Positions 1 to 10,591 of a DNA stretch of 64,000 nt are shown here, in pieces. A program made the position numbers and the translations under genes. Within the stretch, counting starts at the first letter, position 1. Every line of letters begins with the position of its first letter. Source of the DNA: Pachysolen tannophilus NRRL Y-2460 (lineage: Eukaryota > Ascomycota > Pichiomycetes > Alaninales > Pachysolenaceae). The DNA is taken from positions 1,586,746-1,650,745 of the forward strand of contig KV454011.1 in NCBI GenBank assembly GCA_001661245.1, written 5' to 3'. Below the pieces are notes generated by a model. The model was not told the DNA's origin. It saw only the letters and a program-made list of their open reading frames with translations, and made no database searches.

Positions 1-3000
1 TGCGATTCTTGACGCAAAGTATTATTACTTTCTCTTAAGATATCTAACTGATCAATTTTCTCTTTCAAGCTCTTATACTCTTCTGCTATAGAGGACGATT
101 TCGATTCACGAACCTGTAATTTCATTAACTCCGATTTAAGTTCATCTAATTCTTGATTAACTATTTTCAAGTTTTGACGAAGTCTCTTTTGCTCTTGAAC
201 TGAAACTTCTAATTGTGCATCTGATATTTCCTTTTCATTACGTAAAAATGAAATAACTTCCATGAGCTCTTCTCTTGAACCTGAGATATCCACGTCTGGC
301 AGAGACATATCACCTTCATTTGCTTCCCTTTGTTGCTTAGCTAACGCCTCTAGTTGGTTAAGAACCATACGGTTTTGAAGAGCAAGATCTTCGCTGTGAG
401 ATTTAGCAATTCTTAACTCCTCTTCTAAAGTAGCTCTTCTGTTTTCCCAGCTTTGTTCTGCCAATTCCAAAGCTTTTTTCGAGTCTCTGGCTTCAATGGT
501 TAATTCCTGTATTGTGACATTTAGAGAATTTTGCTCTTCCCTTAAAATACTATTGGTCTTATATATTTCCGCATGCTTTTGTAACTCTGCTTCATAATTC
601 TTTTGAGTAGTATCAGTTAACTTGACCTGTTCTTTTAGATCTTCTTGAATCAGAGATATTTTTGTTTCATATTCTTCTCTCACTTTATCCGTATCAGCAG
701 CTCTAACTTTTAATATCGAGATTTCACTATTCAATTCCTCAATGGTTTGTGAGCTTTCTCTTTTGATAGTATCAATTTCGTCATTCAAATGACTAATCTT
801 GTCATTTAATTCATCAATTTGAACCACTAACTTCTTATTTTCCTCAACAGACTCATTGAATTTACCTTCGATAGATGTTTTATATGCATCATATGAAGAT
901 GTTAAATCATTGATCTGTTTCTCAGCCGCAGCTGCAATGGCCTTGAATTGCTCTACACTTTCATTTGCACTTTGCAAATCACTGACAGTATTTTCTAACT
1001 GTAATCGAGTATCTTCCAATTCTCTTTGTAGCTTATCTTCAACTGTCTGTCCCTCTAAGGAAGATTCGGATGAGTATTCATAAACTTTCATTTGTTGTTT
1101 GACTTGCAATTGCTTATTTAAAGATTCTATGTTTGCCTGCAAATGATCAACGGTGGTTCTTTTACTAGCTAAATCCTCTCTGGTTTCTGCTAATTCCTTC
1201 CTCAAAGCATCCATTCTTTCCTGATATGCCTTCGAATCAGAATCTTTTCTCAATAAAGTTGCCCTCAATTCCTGGGTATTTTCTTCCAATTTGAGTTTTA
1301 ATGTTGATAATTCATCTTCTAGAGATTGTATAGTTTTGTTCAATCTAGCAGTAGAATCATTAAAATTCTTGTTACGTTCGTTTTCCAATCTCTGTAAGTC
1401 AGTAATCAACGACTGTAAACGTGATTTCTCGCTCATCAAAGAAGAATTCTCTTCGGTTAGCCTTTTCTCAACCGCTTTCCATAGCGATCTCTCAGCTTTC
1501 AAGTTAGAATTTTCTAAACCAATGCTCTCAACAATTGATTTGGTTTGTAACAATTCTTCGGTTATCTGTCGATTCTTCAAATCATGTCTAGTCAAATTAT
1601 CTTGTAATATAGAAGCCCTTTTTCTTAACTCCTCGTTTTCAGACTTACAATATTTCAAATTTTCCTGTAAAGACTTTAGACGTTCGTCTAAGAAATCTGA
1701 GCTGGACTTGGTTTTTGCTAATTGGATTGAGAGATCTGATTTAGTTGCCGTCAACTCGCTGATCTGTCTATTCAAAGTAGTTATAGTATCATGTGTTTCA
1801 TTTTTGAAAGCTTTGAATTCTTCTTCCTTTTCCTTCAATATTGTTTTGGTTTTCTCATGTTTCAGTAATAGCATATCAAATTCAGGTATTGGTGAAGAAC
1901 AATCAATACCGTTAACATTATCGTTTCTACTACCTGCAATTGATCTAAACATATCACGTTCTCTTGTTACGGAGCTCAATTTAGATTCAACTGATTTAAT
2001 CTCTTCTTGTAAAGTTACAATAGCTTCTTTAGCTTCAGCAATGGCAACGCTCTCCAAGTTATTCAACTTTTCTTGGTTTGTTTTCTCTTGCACTTCTAAT
2101 TTAGTACCTAATTGCCTTGTAATCTTTAATAACTCCTCATTTTTGGTTGTCAAATCGACAATATCATTAAATTTTACTAGTCTTCCGGATATCAATCTAT
2201 CAGTATCAGACTGATCCAAATCATCCATAGTTAATTTATTGTCCACCATCTTATTGATCTTTTCCTTTTCTTCCTTAGTCAAATTTTGTTCATTGTTTGT
2301 TTTCAACATTAATCGAATCGTTAAATTAGCAACTTGTTTTGATAAGTCAATTTTCTCTTTACGTAATACGTTCAATTCAAATTCATATTCATTCATTTTA
2401 GTGGTCCAAACTTTGTTTTCATTCAACAAATCGTCTTTTTCTCTAGAAACCTTTTCCAATAATATGGAAAGTTCGCTTAATTCAACTTCTAAAGTGGAAC
2501 ATCTTTCTCTCGTTGCTTCAATAGCAGGAACTTTATTGTTTAACTCTTCGACAAATTGTTTTACTTGTTTTTCCAAATTTTCTTTCAATCTTTTTTCTTT
2601 TAGTAATTGTTTTTTCATTAATTGAAAATCAGAATATAATTGGCTTAAAGAGATTCCACCTCCTAAATTCTTCAAAGTTTGCTGAGCATTAGCACTTAAA
2701 TGTATATTAGTTTTCTTTTCTTCTTTCACTCCTTTAGGTGTAATCGGAGTTTTCTCTTTATCATTTGTTGGTTTATATAATGATTCGTCATCTCCGTTAG
2801 CTAAGGCTTCAATCGTTTCTTCAAATTGACGAGCTCTTGATTCTGCAATTTGAGCTCTTCTTTGAACATTTTCCAATTCTATCTTCAGATCAGCAGCATC
2901 TTTAGCAACTTCAGATCTCATTGAGTCTATTGAATCTTCCAAATATTTAATTCTGTCTTTTCTCTCATCGTTCGATTTGGTTAATATAGATATCAAACTA

Positions 3001-4046
3001 TCCTTTGAAGACATTTCCTTGGCAAAATCTTCTTTTTGATAAGCCATTTTATCATTTAATTCTTTGATTTGGAACAATGAATTATCTAGCTTCTTGGAGG
3101 TATTGTTGAAGTTTTCTAATAAATTATTATATTTGAAATTAATTGAGTTCAATTCTGATTTACAAGTATCAAGCTCTGACTGTAATGTTGATAATTCTTC
3201 ATTTTTAGAAGTTTTAAAAAGTTTAATTTCTTCTATTTTTTTACTCAATTGTTCTTCATACCATGATAAATTTTTCTTTAAAATCTCCAACTCTTGATTT
3301 ATTGAGCTTTTATCGAATTTCAACTTTATACATTCACTAGAAACTTGTTGATTTTTTGACTCTAATTCCATTAATTGAGCTCTTAGTTCTCTATTATTAT
3401 TACTTAAATTATCCAAATCAGTTGTAAGATTAGTTATTTGTTCTTCTTTTTTCCTAATTCTTTCAAAAGCTTGAATTTTTTCTTTATTTGCAGCAGCTAA
3501 TAAACGATTACTTTCTTCAACTTTCTTGGAATCTCCAATCTTCTCCACTTCTAAAGTAGAAACTTTCTGCTCTAATTCAACTCTCTTTGATTCGGAATTT
3601 ATAGATTTTTCACGTAAAGATGCATTTTCATCAGTCAAAGTAGTTACTTTTTTTTTCAATAATTCTATTTTCTTATTACTAATATGAGTCAATTGCTCCA
3701 AGTTTATCTCTAAAACAGTCTTATCTGATTTCAACACTTGAAACTCATTTATCTTAAAATTTATTTTTACCAACAAATTTTTATCGACAGATTCCAATAA
3801 AGATTTATCAGCGTTTAAATTTAAAGCAATATATTCAATATCCAAAGTATCCGAGCTCTGTGAAGCTGAATGCTGTCCACCATGGCTCGAGGATTCTTCT
3901 AGGCTCAAACCTTTAGAAGGCAGTACATCTTGAGTTTCTGTGTTCACCAACGATTGCAGTTCCTGTTGTTGTTGTTGTTGTTGTTGTCCAGAAGCCTCTT
4001 CTGAAAGACTCTCTTGATTTGACTTTTGATTATTCACGTCACTCAT
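1..4046 (-). CDS. MLP1: Mlp1/Tpr-family nuclear pore basket protein, N-terminal 1348 residues
   Basis: The frame is open from the ATG at 4046 to the left window edge, so the C-terminus is missing. Almost the whole product is heptad-type coiled coil rich in K, E, L, Q and S, as expected for the nuclear-basket filament protein Mlp1/Tpr that helps mRNA surveillance and export at the pore. A segment near residues 1175-1235 (AEQSWENRRATLEEEL, then EDLALQNRMVLNQLEAL) resembles the conserved TPR/MLP1/MLP2 domain, which separates it from generic coiled coils such as Uso1. Yeast Mlp1 is about 1,875 residues, so roughly 500 should lie outside the window. Residues 21-27 are a short Gln run. Small plus-strand open frames over this gene are shadows. 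Family assignment is fairly sure; MLP1 against MLP2 is not separable. Confidence 0.85.
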   Translation of the reverse strand, partial: MSDVNNQKSNQESLSEEASGQQQQQQQQELQSLVNTETQDVLPSKGLSLEESSSHGGQHSASQSSDTLDIEYIALNLNADKSLLESVDKNLLVKINFKINEFQVLKSDKTVLEINLEQLTHISNKKIELLKKKVTTLTDENASLREKSINSESKRVELEQKVSTLEVEKIGDSKKVEESNRLLAAANKEKIQAFERIRKKEEQITNLTTDLDNLSNNNRELRAQLMELESKNQQVSSECIKLKFDKSSINQELEILKKNLSWYEEQLSKKIEEIKLFKTSKNEELSTLQSELDTCKSELNSINFKYNNLLENFNNTSKKLDNSLFQIKELNDKMAYQKEDFAKEMSSKDSLISILTKSNDERKDRIKYLEDSIDSMRSEVAKDAADLKIELENVQRRAQIAESRARQFEETIEALANGDDESLYKPTNDKEKTPITPKGVKEEKKTNIHLSANAQQTLKNLGGGISLSQLYSDFQLMKKQLLKEKRLKENLEKQVKQFVEELNNKVPAIEATRERCSTLEVELSELSILLEKVSREKDDLLNENKVWTTKMNEYEFELNVLRKEKIDLSKQVANLTIRLMLKTNNEQNLTKEEKEKINKMVDNKLTMDDLDQSDTDRLISGRLVKFNDIVDLTTKNEELLKITRQLGTKLEVQEKTNQEKLNNLESVAIAEAKEAIVTLQEEIKSVESKLSSVTRERDMFRSIAGSRNDNVNGIDCSSPIPEFDMLLLKHEKTKTILKEKEEEFKAFKNETHDTITTLNRQISELTATKSDLSIQLAKTKSSSDFLDERLKSLQENLKYCKSENEELRKRASILQDNLTRHDLKNRQITEELLQTKSIVESIGLENSNLKAERSLWKAVEKRLTEENSSLMSEKSRLQSLITDLQRLENERNKNFNDSTARLNKTIQSLEDELSTLKLKLEENTQELRATLLRKDSDSKAYQERMDALRKELAETREDLASKRTTVDHLQANIESLNKQLQVKQQMKVYEYSSESSLEGQTVEDKLQRELEDTRLQLENTVSDLQSANESVEQFKAIAAAAEKQINDLTSSYDAYKTSIEGKFNESVEENKKLVVQIDELNDKISHLNDEIDTIKRESSQTIEELNSEISILKVRAADTDKVREEYETKISLIQEDLKEQVKLTDTTQKNYEAELQKHAEIYKTNSILREEQNSLNVTIQELTIEARDSKKALELAEQSWENRRATLEEELRIAKSHSEDLALQNRMVLNQLEALAKQQREANEGDMSLPDVDISGSREELMEVISFLRNEKEISDAQLEVSVQEQKRLRQNLKIVNQELDELKSELMKLQVRESKSSSIAEEYKSLKEKIDQLDILRESNNTLRQES

Positions 4047-4713
4047 ATTCCAAATACTGAATGGTACTTATACTAGCCAAAAGCCAAACTAATAATCAAC
4101 AGTGGAACCTGAGACTTTAAGTTCTTATTTATGCTTCAAATTAAATATTAAAAAATAAAACAAATAAATGAACAAAATTAAGAAAAAAAATTTAAATAAT
4201 TTTTCAACCAATGGCGCTTCCACAAAACAAAACAAAATCAAAATCAAATTTGGTTATTGACAACCTTATCAAGTCGAATTATTCGATTAAACTCCAAATC
4301 GAAATTGCTCGACGAGATACTTTGATTCTGGATTTGAATTATCTATCTTTCTCAATATATATATATATATATAAATATATACAAGGTAAAATATATTTTT
4401 GAATCATCATGAAGCTGGTTTTGAGACAAAACATTTGACACGTGAAAAATCCAGTGGCAGACTCATCGCTGAAGGGCTTCTTCATTCAAGAGGATTCACC
4501 AGGAAGCGTTTACTTACTACGAGCTACAAGATAGATTATCGTTGGACGATCGATGGAGGTGGAATAAATATTGGATCAGATTATATGAATAAATAACCAA
4601 CATAGGGTTTTGGAACACCAATGTTTTGAAATGAAAAAATGAAAAAATAAAAAAAAAAAAAAAAAAAAAACTAATATGATTTTTGGCCATATAAAAATTG
4701 AATAAAATTATCT
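4047..4713. other. Intergenic: MLP1 promoter and ETR1 3' flank
   Basis: No supported gene. It holds a TA-dinucleotide tract near 4356-4382 and a long A run near 4649-4670 just past the end of ETR1. A 60-codon frame at 4399-4596 begins at TTG and matches nothing I recognise. Confidence 0.6.
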
Positions 4714-5853
4714 TTATTCATAAAAGATGAGTTGTTTTGATTTCTTGGAATCGTTAATGGCATTTTTGTAACTTTGTAAGAATTCTTCATCTGATGCGGT
4801 GTTTAATTGAATAATTTTTTTATCTGTTTCAAAATCTGCAATATCACCTTCTTGTATAAATTTCAAAACTTGATTAATAGTATCTAATTTTTGTTGAGGG
4901 TTATTATTTGAATTTGCAGTTATCCAGAACCCAACAGCTTTGATGTTTTTAAAAATAAATAATGAGGTTGGTAAATTAACTGGTTTCTTGGACATACCAC
5001 CGTATGTTGCTATAACACCATTGGGTGAAAGTTTTCTTGCGATTCCAGTAGAAGAAGAACCTCCAACGCAATTCAATGCCAATTTAACTTGTGAACCTTT
5101 GGTCCAATCTTTAATTGTCTTACTAAATTCTTTTGAATTATTTTCTTCTTCAGTTATAACTTTTGTAGCACCTAATGAATATAATTTTTGTTTTAATTCT
5201 TCAATTGTAGGTCTATCCCTAACAACGTTAATAGTATTTATACCAAGTTTCTTGGCAATTTGAATAACATCTTTCCCAACTGAAGAATTACCACCATTTT
5301 GAATCATCCAGTCACCAGGTTTCAAATTAACAATTGTTGTTAGCATTTCATATGCTGTTGAAGTATTAACTGATAAAGTAGCTGCCTGAGTTTTAGAAAT
5401 TTTTGTATTTGGAATTTTTACTAATAAATTTTCAGTAGTCTTTGCATGAGACCTCCAAGTACCAAAATTAACATTTTTAGGAATACACCAATCATCAATT
5501 TTAAATCCAGTTACACTAGAACCAATACCAATAACTTTAAACAATCCTTCATTACCACCAACCGCACTCGGGTCATTAGTCCCCAATTCCTTAGTTAACT
5601 CTGGTCTTGAAGGATAAACCCCTTCGATCTGGTTCAAGTCCGATGGATTGATAGGATGTGCCAATGACTGCAATAAAACTTCATTCTCAGAAGGATCTGG
5701 AATGTTATATTTGTACAATTTAATCATTTCAGAAGGCTCTCCATACTGAGAATAAACAATTGCTCTAGAAGTCACCATAGTACGATTAAATGACAAATTT
5801 TGTTTCAAACAATTCAGCGAATTAGAAAAATTTTTTAAACTTAATCTAAACAT
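4714..5853 (-). CDS. ETR1: Mitochondrial 2-enoyl thioester reductase (MECR family)
   Basis: 379 residues from the ATG at 5853; upstream the frame holds only a TTG. The last step of each mitochondrial type II fatty acid synthesis cycle is NADPH-dependent reduction of trans-2-enoyl thioesters, which supports lipoate supply and respiration. It is a medium-chain dehydrogenase/reductase fold: NPSDLNQIEGVYPSRPE contains the family catalytic Tyr (Tyr80), NEGLFKVIGIG and NFGTWRSHA follow, NGGNSSVGK (186-194) is the dinucleotide-binding loop, and LALNCVGGSSSTGIARKL with TYGGM are characteristic of Etr1 rather than alcohol dehydrogenases. The first ~25 residues (MFRLSLKNFSNSLNCLKQ) are basic and Ser/Asn-rich like a mitochondrial presequence. 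A second in-frame ATG follows at residue 26 and could give a form lacking the presequence. Confidence 0.93.
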   Translation of the reverse strand: MFRLSLKNFSNSLNCLKQNLSFNRTMVTSRAIVYSQYGEPSEMIKLYKYNIPDPSENEVLLQSLAHPINPSDLNQIEGVYPSRPELTKELGTNDPSAVGGNEGLFKVIGIGSSVTGFKIDDWCIPKNVNFGTWRSHAKTTENLLVKIPNTKISKTQAATLSVNTSTAYEMLTTIVNLKPGDWMIQNGGNSSVGKDVIQIAKKLGINTINVVRDRPTIEELKQKLYSLGATKVITEEENNSKEFSKTIKDWTKGSQVKLALNCVGGSSSTGIARKLSPNGVIATYGGMSKKPVNLPTSLFIFKNIKAVGFWITANSNNNPQQKLDTINQVLKFIQEGDIADFETDKKIIQLNTASDEEFLQSYKNAINDSKKSKQLIFYE

Positions 5854-6355
5854 ATTCCACCTTTTTAGCTCTTTCAATGCTTCAATATATATATATATAC
5901 TAATATTAATATTAATAATTAAATATATATTAATATTAATATTAATATTAATATAATTACTATAGTAAAATTAAAAATCTAAAAAGAGTAATTACTTCGG
6001 ACGAAATTGTGGAGCACAGATCAAAATGACTAAAAATTGATGAATACTACTTGAATTATATGCCCAGATCCAAAAGGATGGACATTAATAAGAACAAGTA
6101 TTTGTGTTTATTAATATCAGTTATAACTTGGTAATGATAATACTCATCCTTACAAAAACTATTTTTGTATATATATATATATATATTAGTATTATTAGTA
6201 CTATTACTATTAATTCTGTCCCATCGGTAATCGTAACTTACTTGCAGACTACAAGAATTGTGTTTCAAATAATGATGGTCTTAGATCCATTCATACTTTT
6301 TTTTTTTTTTAGTTATCTTTGATTTAATCAATTCTACAAGTTGTCTCCCCGATAA

Positions 6356-6385
6356 AGTGCGATGCGATGCGGTGCGGTGTGATAC
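6356..6385. repeat. Degenerate pentamer array (GRTGC)
   Basis: Six tandem 5-bp units read AGTGC, GATGC, GATGC, GGTGC, GGTGT, GATAC. They are GC-rich against the local background and lie about 500 bp upstream of ETR1. Confidence 0.7.
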
Positions 6386-6623
6386 GAACTGACTCTTATC
6401 TATGAGTTTTGAATTATTTAAAAAATTTTTTGATTTTCACCTGTTTCCATTTAATTAAAATCTTTGAAATCTATTTCTACCTATCTCTGTTTCTTTACAT
6501 TGTAGCTATATGGATACCGTTATATAGGCTCGGCAACAGCCGGTTTCAAGAAAATTTTATTCTATTCTTCAATTCACAATTATTTCAATTAGTTAAGTCA
6601 CTACATACAAAATGTACATATGA

Positions 6624-6641
6624 TACGTATGTACATACGTA
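6624..6641. repeat. Perfect 18-bp palindrome
   Basis: TACGTATGTACATACGTA equals its own reverse complement. It is centred on TGTACA and followed by further TACG motifs. It could be a dimeric factor site; no factor is assigned. Confidence 0.75.
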
Positions 6642-7554
6642 CGGTTACGGTACGTAGGGTGTATAGTATAGTCGATTAGTTTATTTTCATGCTGAGTTCG
6701 TTCTAGGAAAAATAACTAGATTTAGCTAGGTTAAGTAGTGAGTATGAGTATCTTGAGGTTCTAATGGATGTTTTATCCATACTTGGTTCGCTTACTACAT
6801 TTCCACCGATCATCGAATATTTTTTCATTCTTTCATTCTTTCATCCTTTTCTTTTTAATCTACAATTTGATTATTACTATTACTTAACTTTTCCCAAAAA
6901 AAAAAAGGTTCCGAGGTTATCTCTTTTACCTTCAAAGTTTAAAATTAATGATGCCTTCACTAACCCCCTTTTCCCACCCACTTCAACTTTAAAAAAAAAA
7001 AAAAAAAAGTTAATTGAAAAATAAAGTATTACTTCTGAATATGGTTCTGGTCTTGGTACTATATATCTGTTACGCTTCATGTAATAATGTATTTTTCCGC
7101 TTTTACAATTTTGCACCTTCCCAACTTTGAACCTTCGCCCCTTTCTTTCTCTTGAATCAATAAGCTTTTATCTATAAAGTTTGAACATACTCGTAAGTAC
7201 CCCAGTCCCATCTTTATAAAGATTCCCGATTTTGGTTCATGTGTAAGCGTATGTGTGTATGTGTGTGTTTGTTTGTTTTTGTTTTATTTTTTTTCAGAAC
7301 AGTCAGCAAGTAAATGCATTTGGTTGACTTATAACTGCAAAATACAAGCCTTGAATTGACAGGGGTTGAAAAGAGTTTAAGAACTGTGTGTATCCCCAAA
7401 CTACAAGTAATGATATATATATATAACTATTGGTATTAAAGAAAATATTCTCTTTTTTTTAACCATTAATGAAAGCATATCAGATGCTAATTATTATTTT
7501 ATATATATATATGTATATGTATATATAGCGAGTATTATATAACGTAAGCAAGTT

Positions 7555-8910
7555 TCATAAAGACATTTTTTCTAAATCATCAGAAGCGGATTGCATTAAT
7601 TTTGAATTTCTTCTGCTGAAAATTCCTGAAGTAGCTACTCCTAATACGGGACTTGTAGTTGCAACAATTCTCCTTTTCAGATTACTACTAGGACTGGTAT
7701 AACTATCTGAATCCTCATCCATTGATTTTCTTTTCCTAAAAGTATCATTATTATTCGTTGATGATACAGATTCAGCTAATCTCTTAGTACCACCTATATT
7801 CTTGGTGGCAGAACCGGAATTGCTACTCGAAGGAGATTCCATCCAGTCTGAGTCTGTACTATTTGAAATTTTATTATCAAATTTACCATTAATATTTGTA
7901 CTAATTACATTTTTCTTATTACTCCATTGCTTATTTACTCTGTTTATTAATTCATATTTTTTCATATTTTCTTCATTTTGTAAAAGCGAACTATTCTGTA
8001 AGAAACAAGTAGACCTGCTACCGTTACCATTACTATTATTAATGCTATTATTGGTTATATTACCATCGTTCAAAAGCATCTCTTCATCTTTTAAAGCAAA
8101 TGTAACTGCAAATTCATGATTAATTTCCAGTTCTAACGGCATATTCTCAGCTTGTAAATCATTTGTCAATCTATTAAATGCCTTTGGTTTAAGTTTTAAA
8201 GATGATTTTGATAATTTTTTCAAGAATATACTAGGGGATTTCTTCTTTGTAGTCTTACTCTTTCCAGGAGTTTTCATCGCTTCCAATGTACCATACTGCC
8301 CATTGTTATTAGATCCTTTAACCCCACCATACCCTCCTATAGGAAATGCCAGTGGCAACTGTAGTGAAGGTGTAGTCACCGGAGAAGGCGAGTTTATTGG
8401 AGTAAAATCATTACCGTTTATATTAGCAAAATCCATTCCAAACATCTCTTCAAAACTTTTCCTATTAAATGCTCTATCATCGTTGCTCATACTTTTCCTA
8501 AACCCATCAGTACTGCTACTCCCACTATTGTTGCCGCTGTTATTAGCACTTGCCCCAATCTTATGATTCCTAATATAGCTAATATCCTGGTCTGGTATCA
8601 CTTCTTCTTCCGACTCGCTACTACTTATACAAATATTACCATCATTACTTTGATAGTCATTAAATGATGTATCCGTGTTACTATTGTTGGCCGTCTTAAA
8701 TCTTGAATTTTCCACTATCCCCAACGACGAAATACTAGACGAATGAGCAGCTGATGAGGGCGAACTTGTTAATGATTTCTTCCGGTTATTATCATTTGCA
8801 AAATTTATTGGTTTTGAATGTGTTAACAGCAAACTACTACTTACAGCACTACTGCTGCTATTACTATTGATATTACTATGATTATTACTATTGATACCTG
8901 ATTTCTTCAT
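7555..8910 (-). CDS. Uncharacterised Ser/Asn-rich basic protein
   Basis: 451 residues from the ATG at 8910 (the frame upstream holds only a TTG). I do not recognise a family. The N-terminal half is mostly Ser/Asn runs with an acidic patch (SSESEEEVIPDQDISYI). A middle basic block (KSKTTKKKSPSIFLKKLSK, then LKLKPKAFNRL) precedes a short, less biased stretch (LELEINHEFAVTFALKDEE). The C-terminus has Lys/Arg clusters (RKRKSMDEDSDSYTSP and LKRRIVATTSPVLGVA) with several SP/TP sites and ends SASDDLEKMSL. The basic clusters and SP/TP sites fit a nuclear, phosphorylated regulator, but that is inference. The divergent neighbour begins 226 bp away. The SP-rich tail, which is the more ordered part, is the best handle for a homology search. 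Confidence 0.75.
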   Translation of the reverse strand: MKKSGINSNNHSNINSNSSSSAVSSSLLLTHSKPINFANDNNRKKSLTSSPSSAAHSSSISSLGIVENSRFKTANNSNTDTSFNDYQSNDGNICISSSESEEEVIPDQDISYIRNHKIGASANNSGNNSGSSSTDGFRKSMSNDDRAFNRKSFEEMFGMDFANINGNDFTPINSPSPVTTPSLQLPLAFPIGGYGGVKGSNNNGQYGTLEAMKTPGKSKTTKKKSPSIFLKKLSKSSLKLKPKAFNRLTNDLQAENMPLELEINHEFAVTFALKDEEMLLNDGNITNNSINNSNGNGSRSTCFLQNSSLLQNEENMKKYELINRVNKQWSNKKNVISTNINGKFDNKISNSTDSDWMESPSSSNSGSATKNIGGTKRLAESVSSTNNNDTFRKRKSMDEDSDSYTSPSSNLKRRIVATTSPVLGVATSGIFSRRNSKLMQSASDDLEKMSL

Positions 8911-9136
8911 CCACGTCAAAGTAAAAACTCTTATCTATTCCTTCAACGTTTTATTTTCCGCTTAAACCTTTAAGCGCCATTGAATAAATATATATTTAAA
9001 TTTAAATATTTTTAAATATATTTTTTTTTCTTTTAGGTAAAGAATTCTGCATGTCTGTTTTCTTCAATTTCAAATTGTTATTCTATTTAAAAGAGTGAAA
9101 GAAACAAGAATAAATACACGAGAAGAGAAGAAAAAA

Positions 9137-10591
9137 ATGCCTCGAAACGCTCAGGAAATTTCTTCGTTGAATAGTGCTAATAATATGATTGAAATACCGA
9201 GACATAATCTTGGTAATTCGAAGGCTAAGGTTACATTTGTTATTTTACTTTTCATAACGTCATTATTATCATTTGTTGCTCAGACTGAATTAACGGCATA
9301 TGTTTATTCTTTAGGTTATAATGAACCTTTTATTTTACTTTATGTTACTCATGGTTCATGGTGGATCATTTGGCCTTTACATGTTATAGTAATTGGTTTA
9401 TTTAAAACCTTTAAAAAATATAAAAGGTATAAATATTATATTGGATTATCTCAAATTGTTGATGAAGGTTATCAATTAAATGAATATCAAGCACGTAGAA
9501 ATGCTAATGCAACGAATAATATGAAAGTTTGGAAAGGTTTTTTCAAAACTTTTAAAAGCAGTGCTGTAAATCAACATAGAAATATTTATCATACTTCTGA
9601 GATAGTTTATGAATTAAACAATGTGGAATATTTTATAGATTCAAATAATATTCCAAGAAATTTCAAATCTTTTATTACATCATCTCCAATGAAATATATG
9701 TTTCGATCCACTTTTTTAATAATGCTTTTATTAACAATGGCAGGTTCATCATGGTATGTTGCTTTAACTTTATCCACAGGATCAGATGTAACTGCTATTT
9801 ATAATTGTTCTGCGTTTGCAGCTTATGCATTTGCAGTACCATTTCTTAATGAAAGATTTTCATGGATGAAATTTTCTAGTGTTGTTGTTGCCATTGGAGG
9901 TGTTTTCATTGTTGCTTATGGAGGCGGGAAAAACAGTAGCAGCAGTAGTACAAACAACACCGTTGATACTGCTTCTTCCACTACCACTTCCACTACACAA
10001 CAGGCCAACCAGTACCCATATAGAATCTTGGGGAACTTGATCATCTTGGCAGGAGCAGTTCTCTATGGTTTATATGAGGTTGTTTACAAGAAATTCCTTT
10101 GTCCTCCAGCAGATTCTGTGAGTTCTAGACGTCAAGCATCTTTTTCTACTTTTTCCATGTCACTTATTGGATTTCATACGGCCCTGTTTGTTTGGATCCC
10201 AATATTCTTGGTCCACATTTTTAACCTTCACCAATTCACATTCCCATCTTCAAATCATATAAGGTGTTTAATATTTGGTTCTGTCCTGTGTAATGTGATA
10301 TTTAGTGTCTCTTTCTTACTGTTGATTTCATTAACTTCCCCAGTCTTATCATCTGTGGCTTCCTTGGTAACTATTTTCTTTGTTGGAATCACAGAATGGC
10401 TAATCTTTGGAGTAAAGATGACTAAATGGCAGGTAGTAGGCAATTTGGTGGTCATTATAGGCTTTGCCGTATTAACCTACGCTAGTTGGAGTGAAATTAG
10501 TCAAGAAGATACAGAAGATACAAGTAATGACACCACTGACGAAGCTGCCTCAGTATATTCCTCCACCACAGGTGAAACTGGAGGCAGATGA
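9137..10591 (+). CDS. Multi-pass DMT-superfamily (EamA/SLC35-like) transporter
   Basis: 484 residues from the ATG at 9137, preceded by a good A-rich context; the frame upstream has only a GTG. About ten hydrophobic segments are visible: the first near residues 33-52 (VTFVILLFITSLLSF), then FILLYVTHGSWWIIWPLHVI, a basic cytosolic loop (FKTFKKYKRYKYY), and paired 4-5 helix blocks. The second half has SDVTAIYNCSAFAAYAFAVPFL followed by WMKFSSVVVAIGGVFIVAYGG, the pattern of EamA-type drug/metabolite transporters. A Ser/Thr/Asn loop separates the repeats and a Thr/Asp/Glu-rich tail ends the protein. It resembles fungal SLC35F/Thi74-like vacuolar or Golgi membrane proteins, but substrate and compartment cannot be read from sequence. 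Confidence 0.85.
   Translation: MPRNAQEISSLNSANNMIEIPRHNLGNSKAKVTFVILLFITSLLSFVAQTELTAYVYSLGYNEPFILLYVTHGSWWIIWPLHVIVIGLFKTFKKYKRYKYYIGLSQIVDEGYQLNEYQARRNANATNNMKVWKGFFKTFKSSAVNQHRNIYHTSEIVYELNNVEYFIDSNNIPRNFKSFITSSPMKYMFRSTFLIMLLLTMAGSSWYVALTLSTGSDVTAIYNCSAFAAYAFAVPFLNERFSWMKFSSVVVAIGGVFIVAYGGGKNSSSSSTNNTVDTASSTTTSTTQQANQYPYRILGNLIILAGAVLYGLYEVVYKKFLCPPADSVSSRRQASFSTFSMSLIGFHTALFVWIPIFLVHIFNLHQFTFPSSNHIRCLIFGSVLCNVIFSVSFLLLISLTSPVLSSVASLVTIFFVGITEWLIFGVKMTKWQVVGNLVVIIGFAVLTYASWSEISQEDTEDTSNDTTDEAASVYSSTTGETGGR

Larger units (their letters stand above)
5854..7554. other. 1.7 kb intergenic stretch
   Basis: No supported gene; open frames here are low-complexity. It holds AT tracts near 5884-5955 and 6170-6187, a degenerate GRTGC pentamer array (6356-6385), a perfect 18-bp palindrome (6624-6641) and a GT-rich tract near 7247-7290. 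It is the upstream region of ETR1 and the 3' flank of the gene at 7555. Confidence 0.6.

Noticed and set aside
856-3297. Plus-strand open frames across the MLP1 region
   Set aside because: They are antisense shadows of a continuous minus-strand coiled-coil frame, Ser/Phe/Leu-rich as expected from reversed Lys/Glu codons.
4399-4596. 65-codon plus-strand frame between MLP1 and ETR1
   Set aside because: It begins with TTG, has no recognisable family and no splice context.
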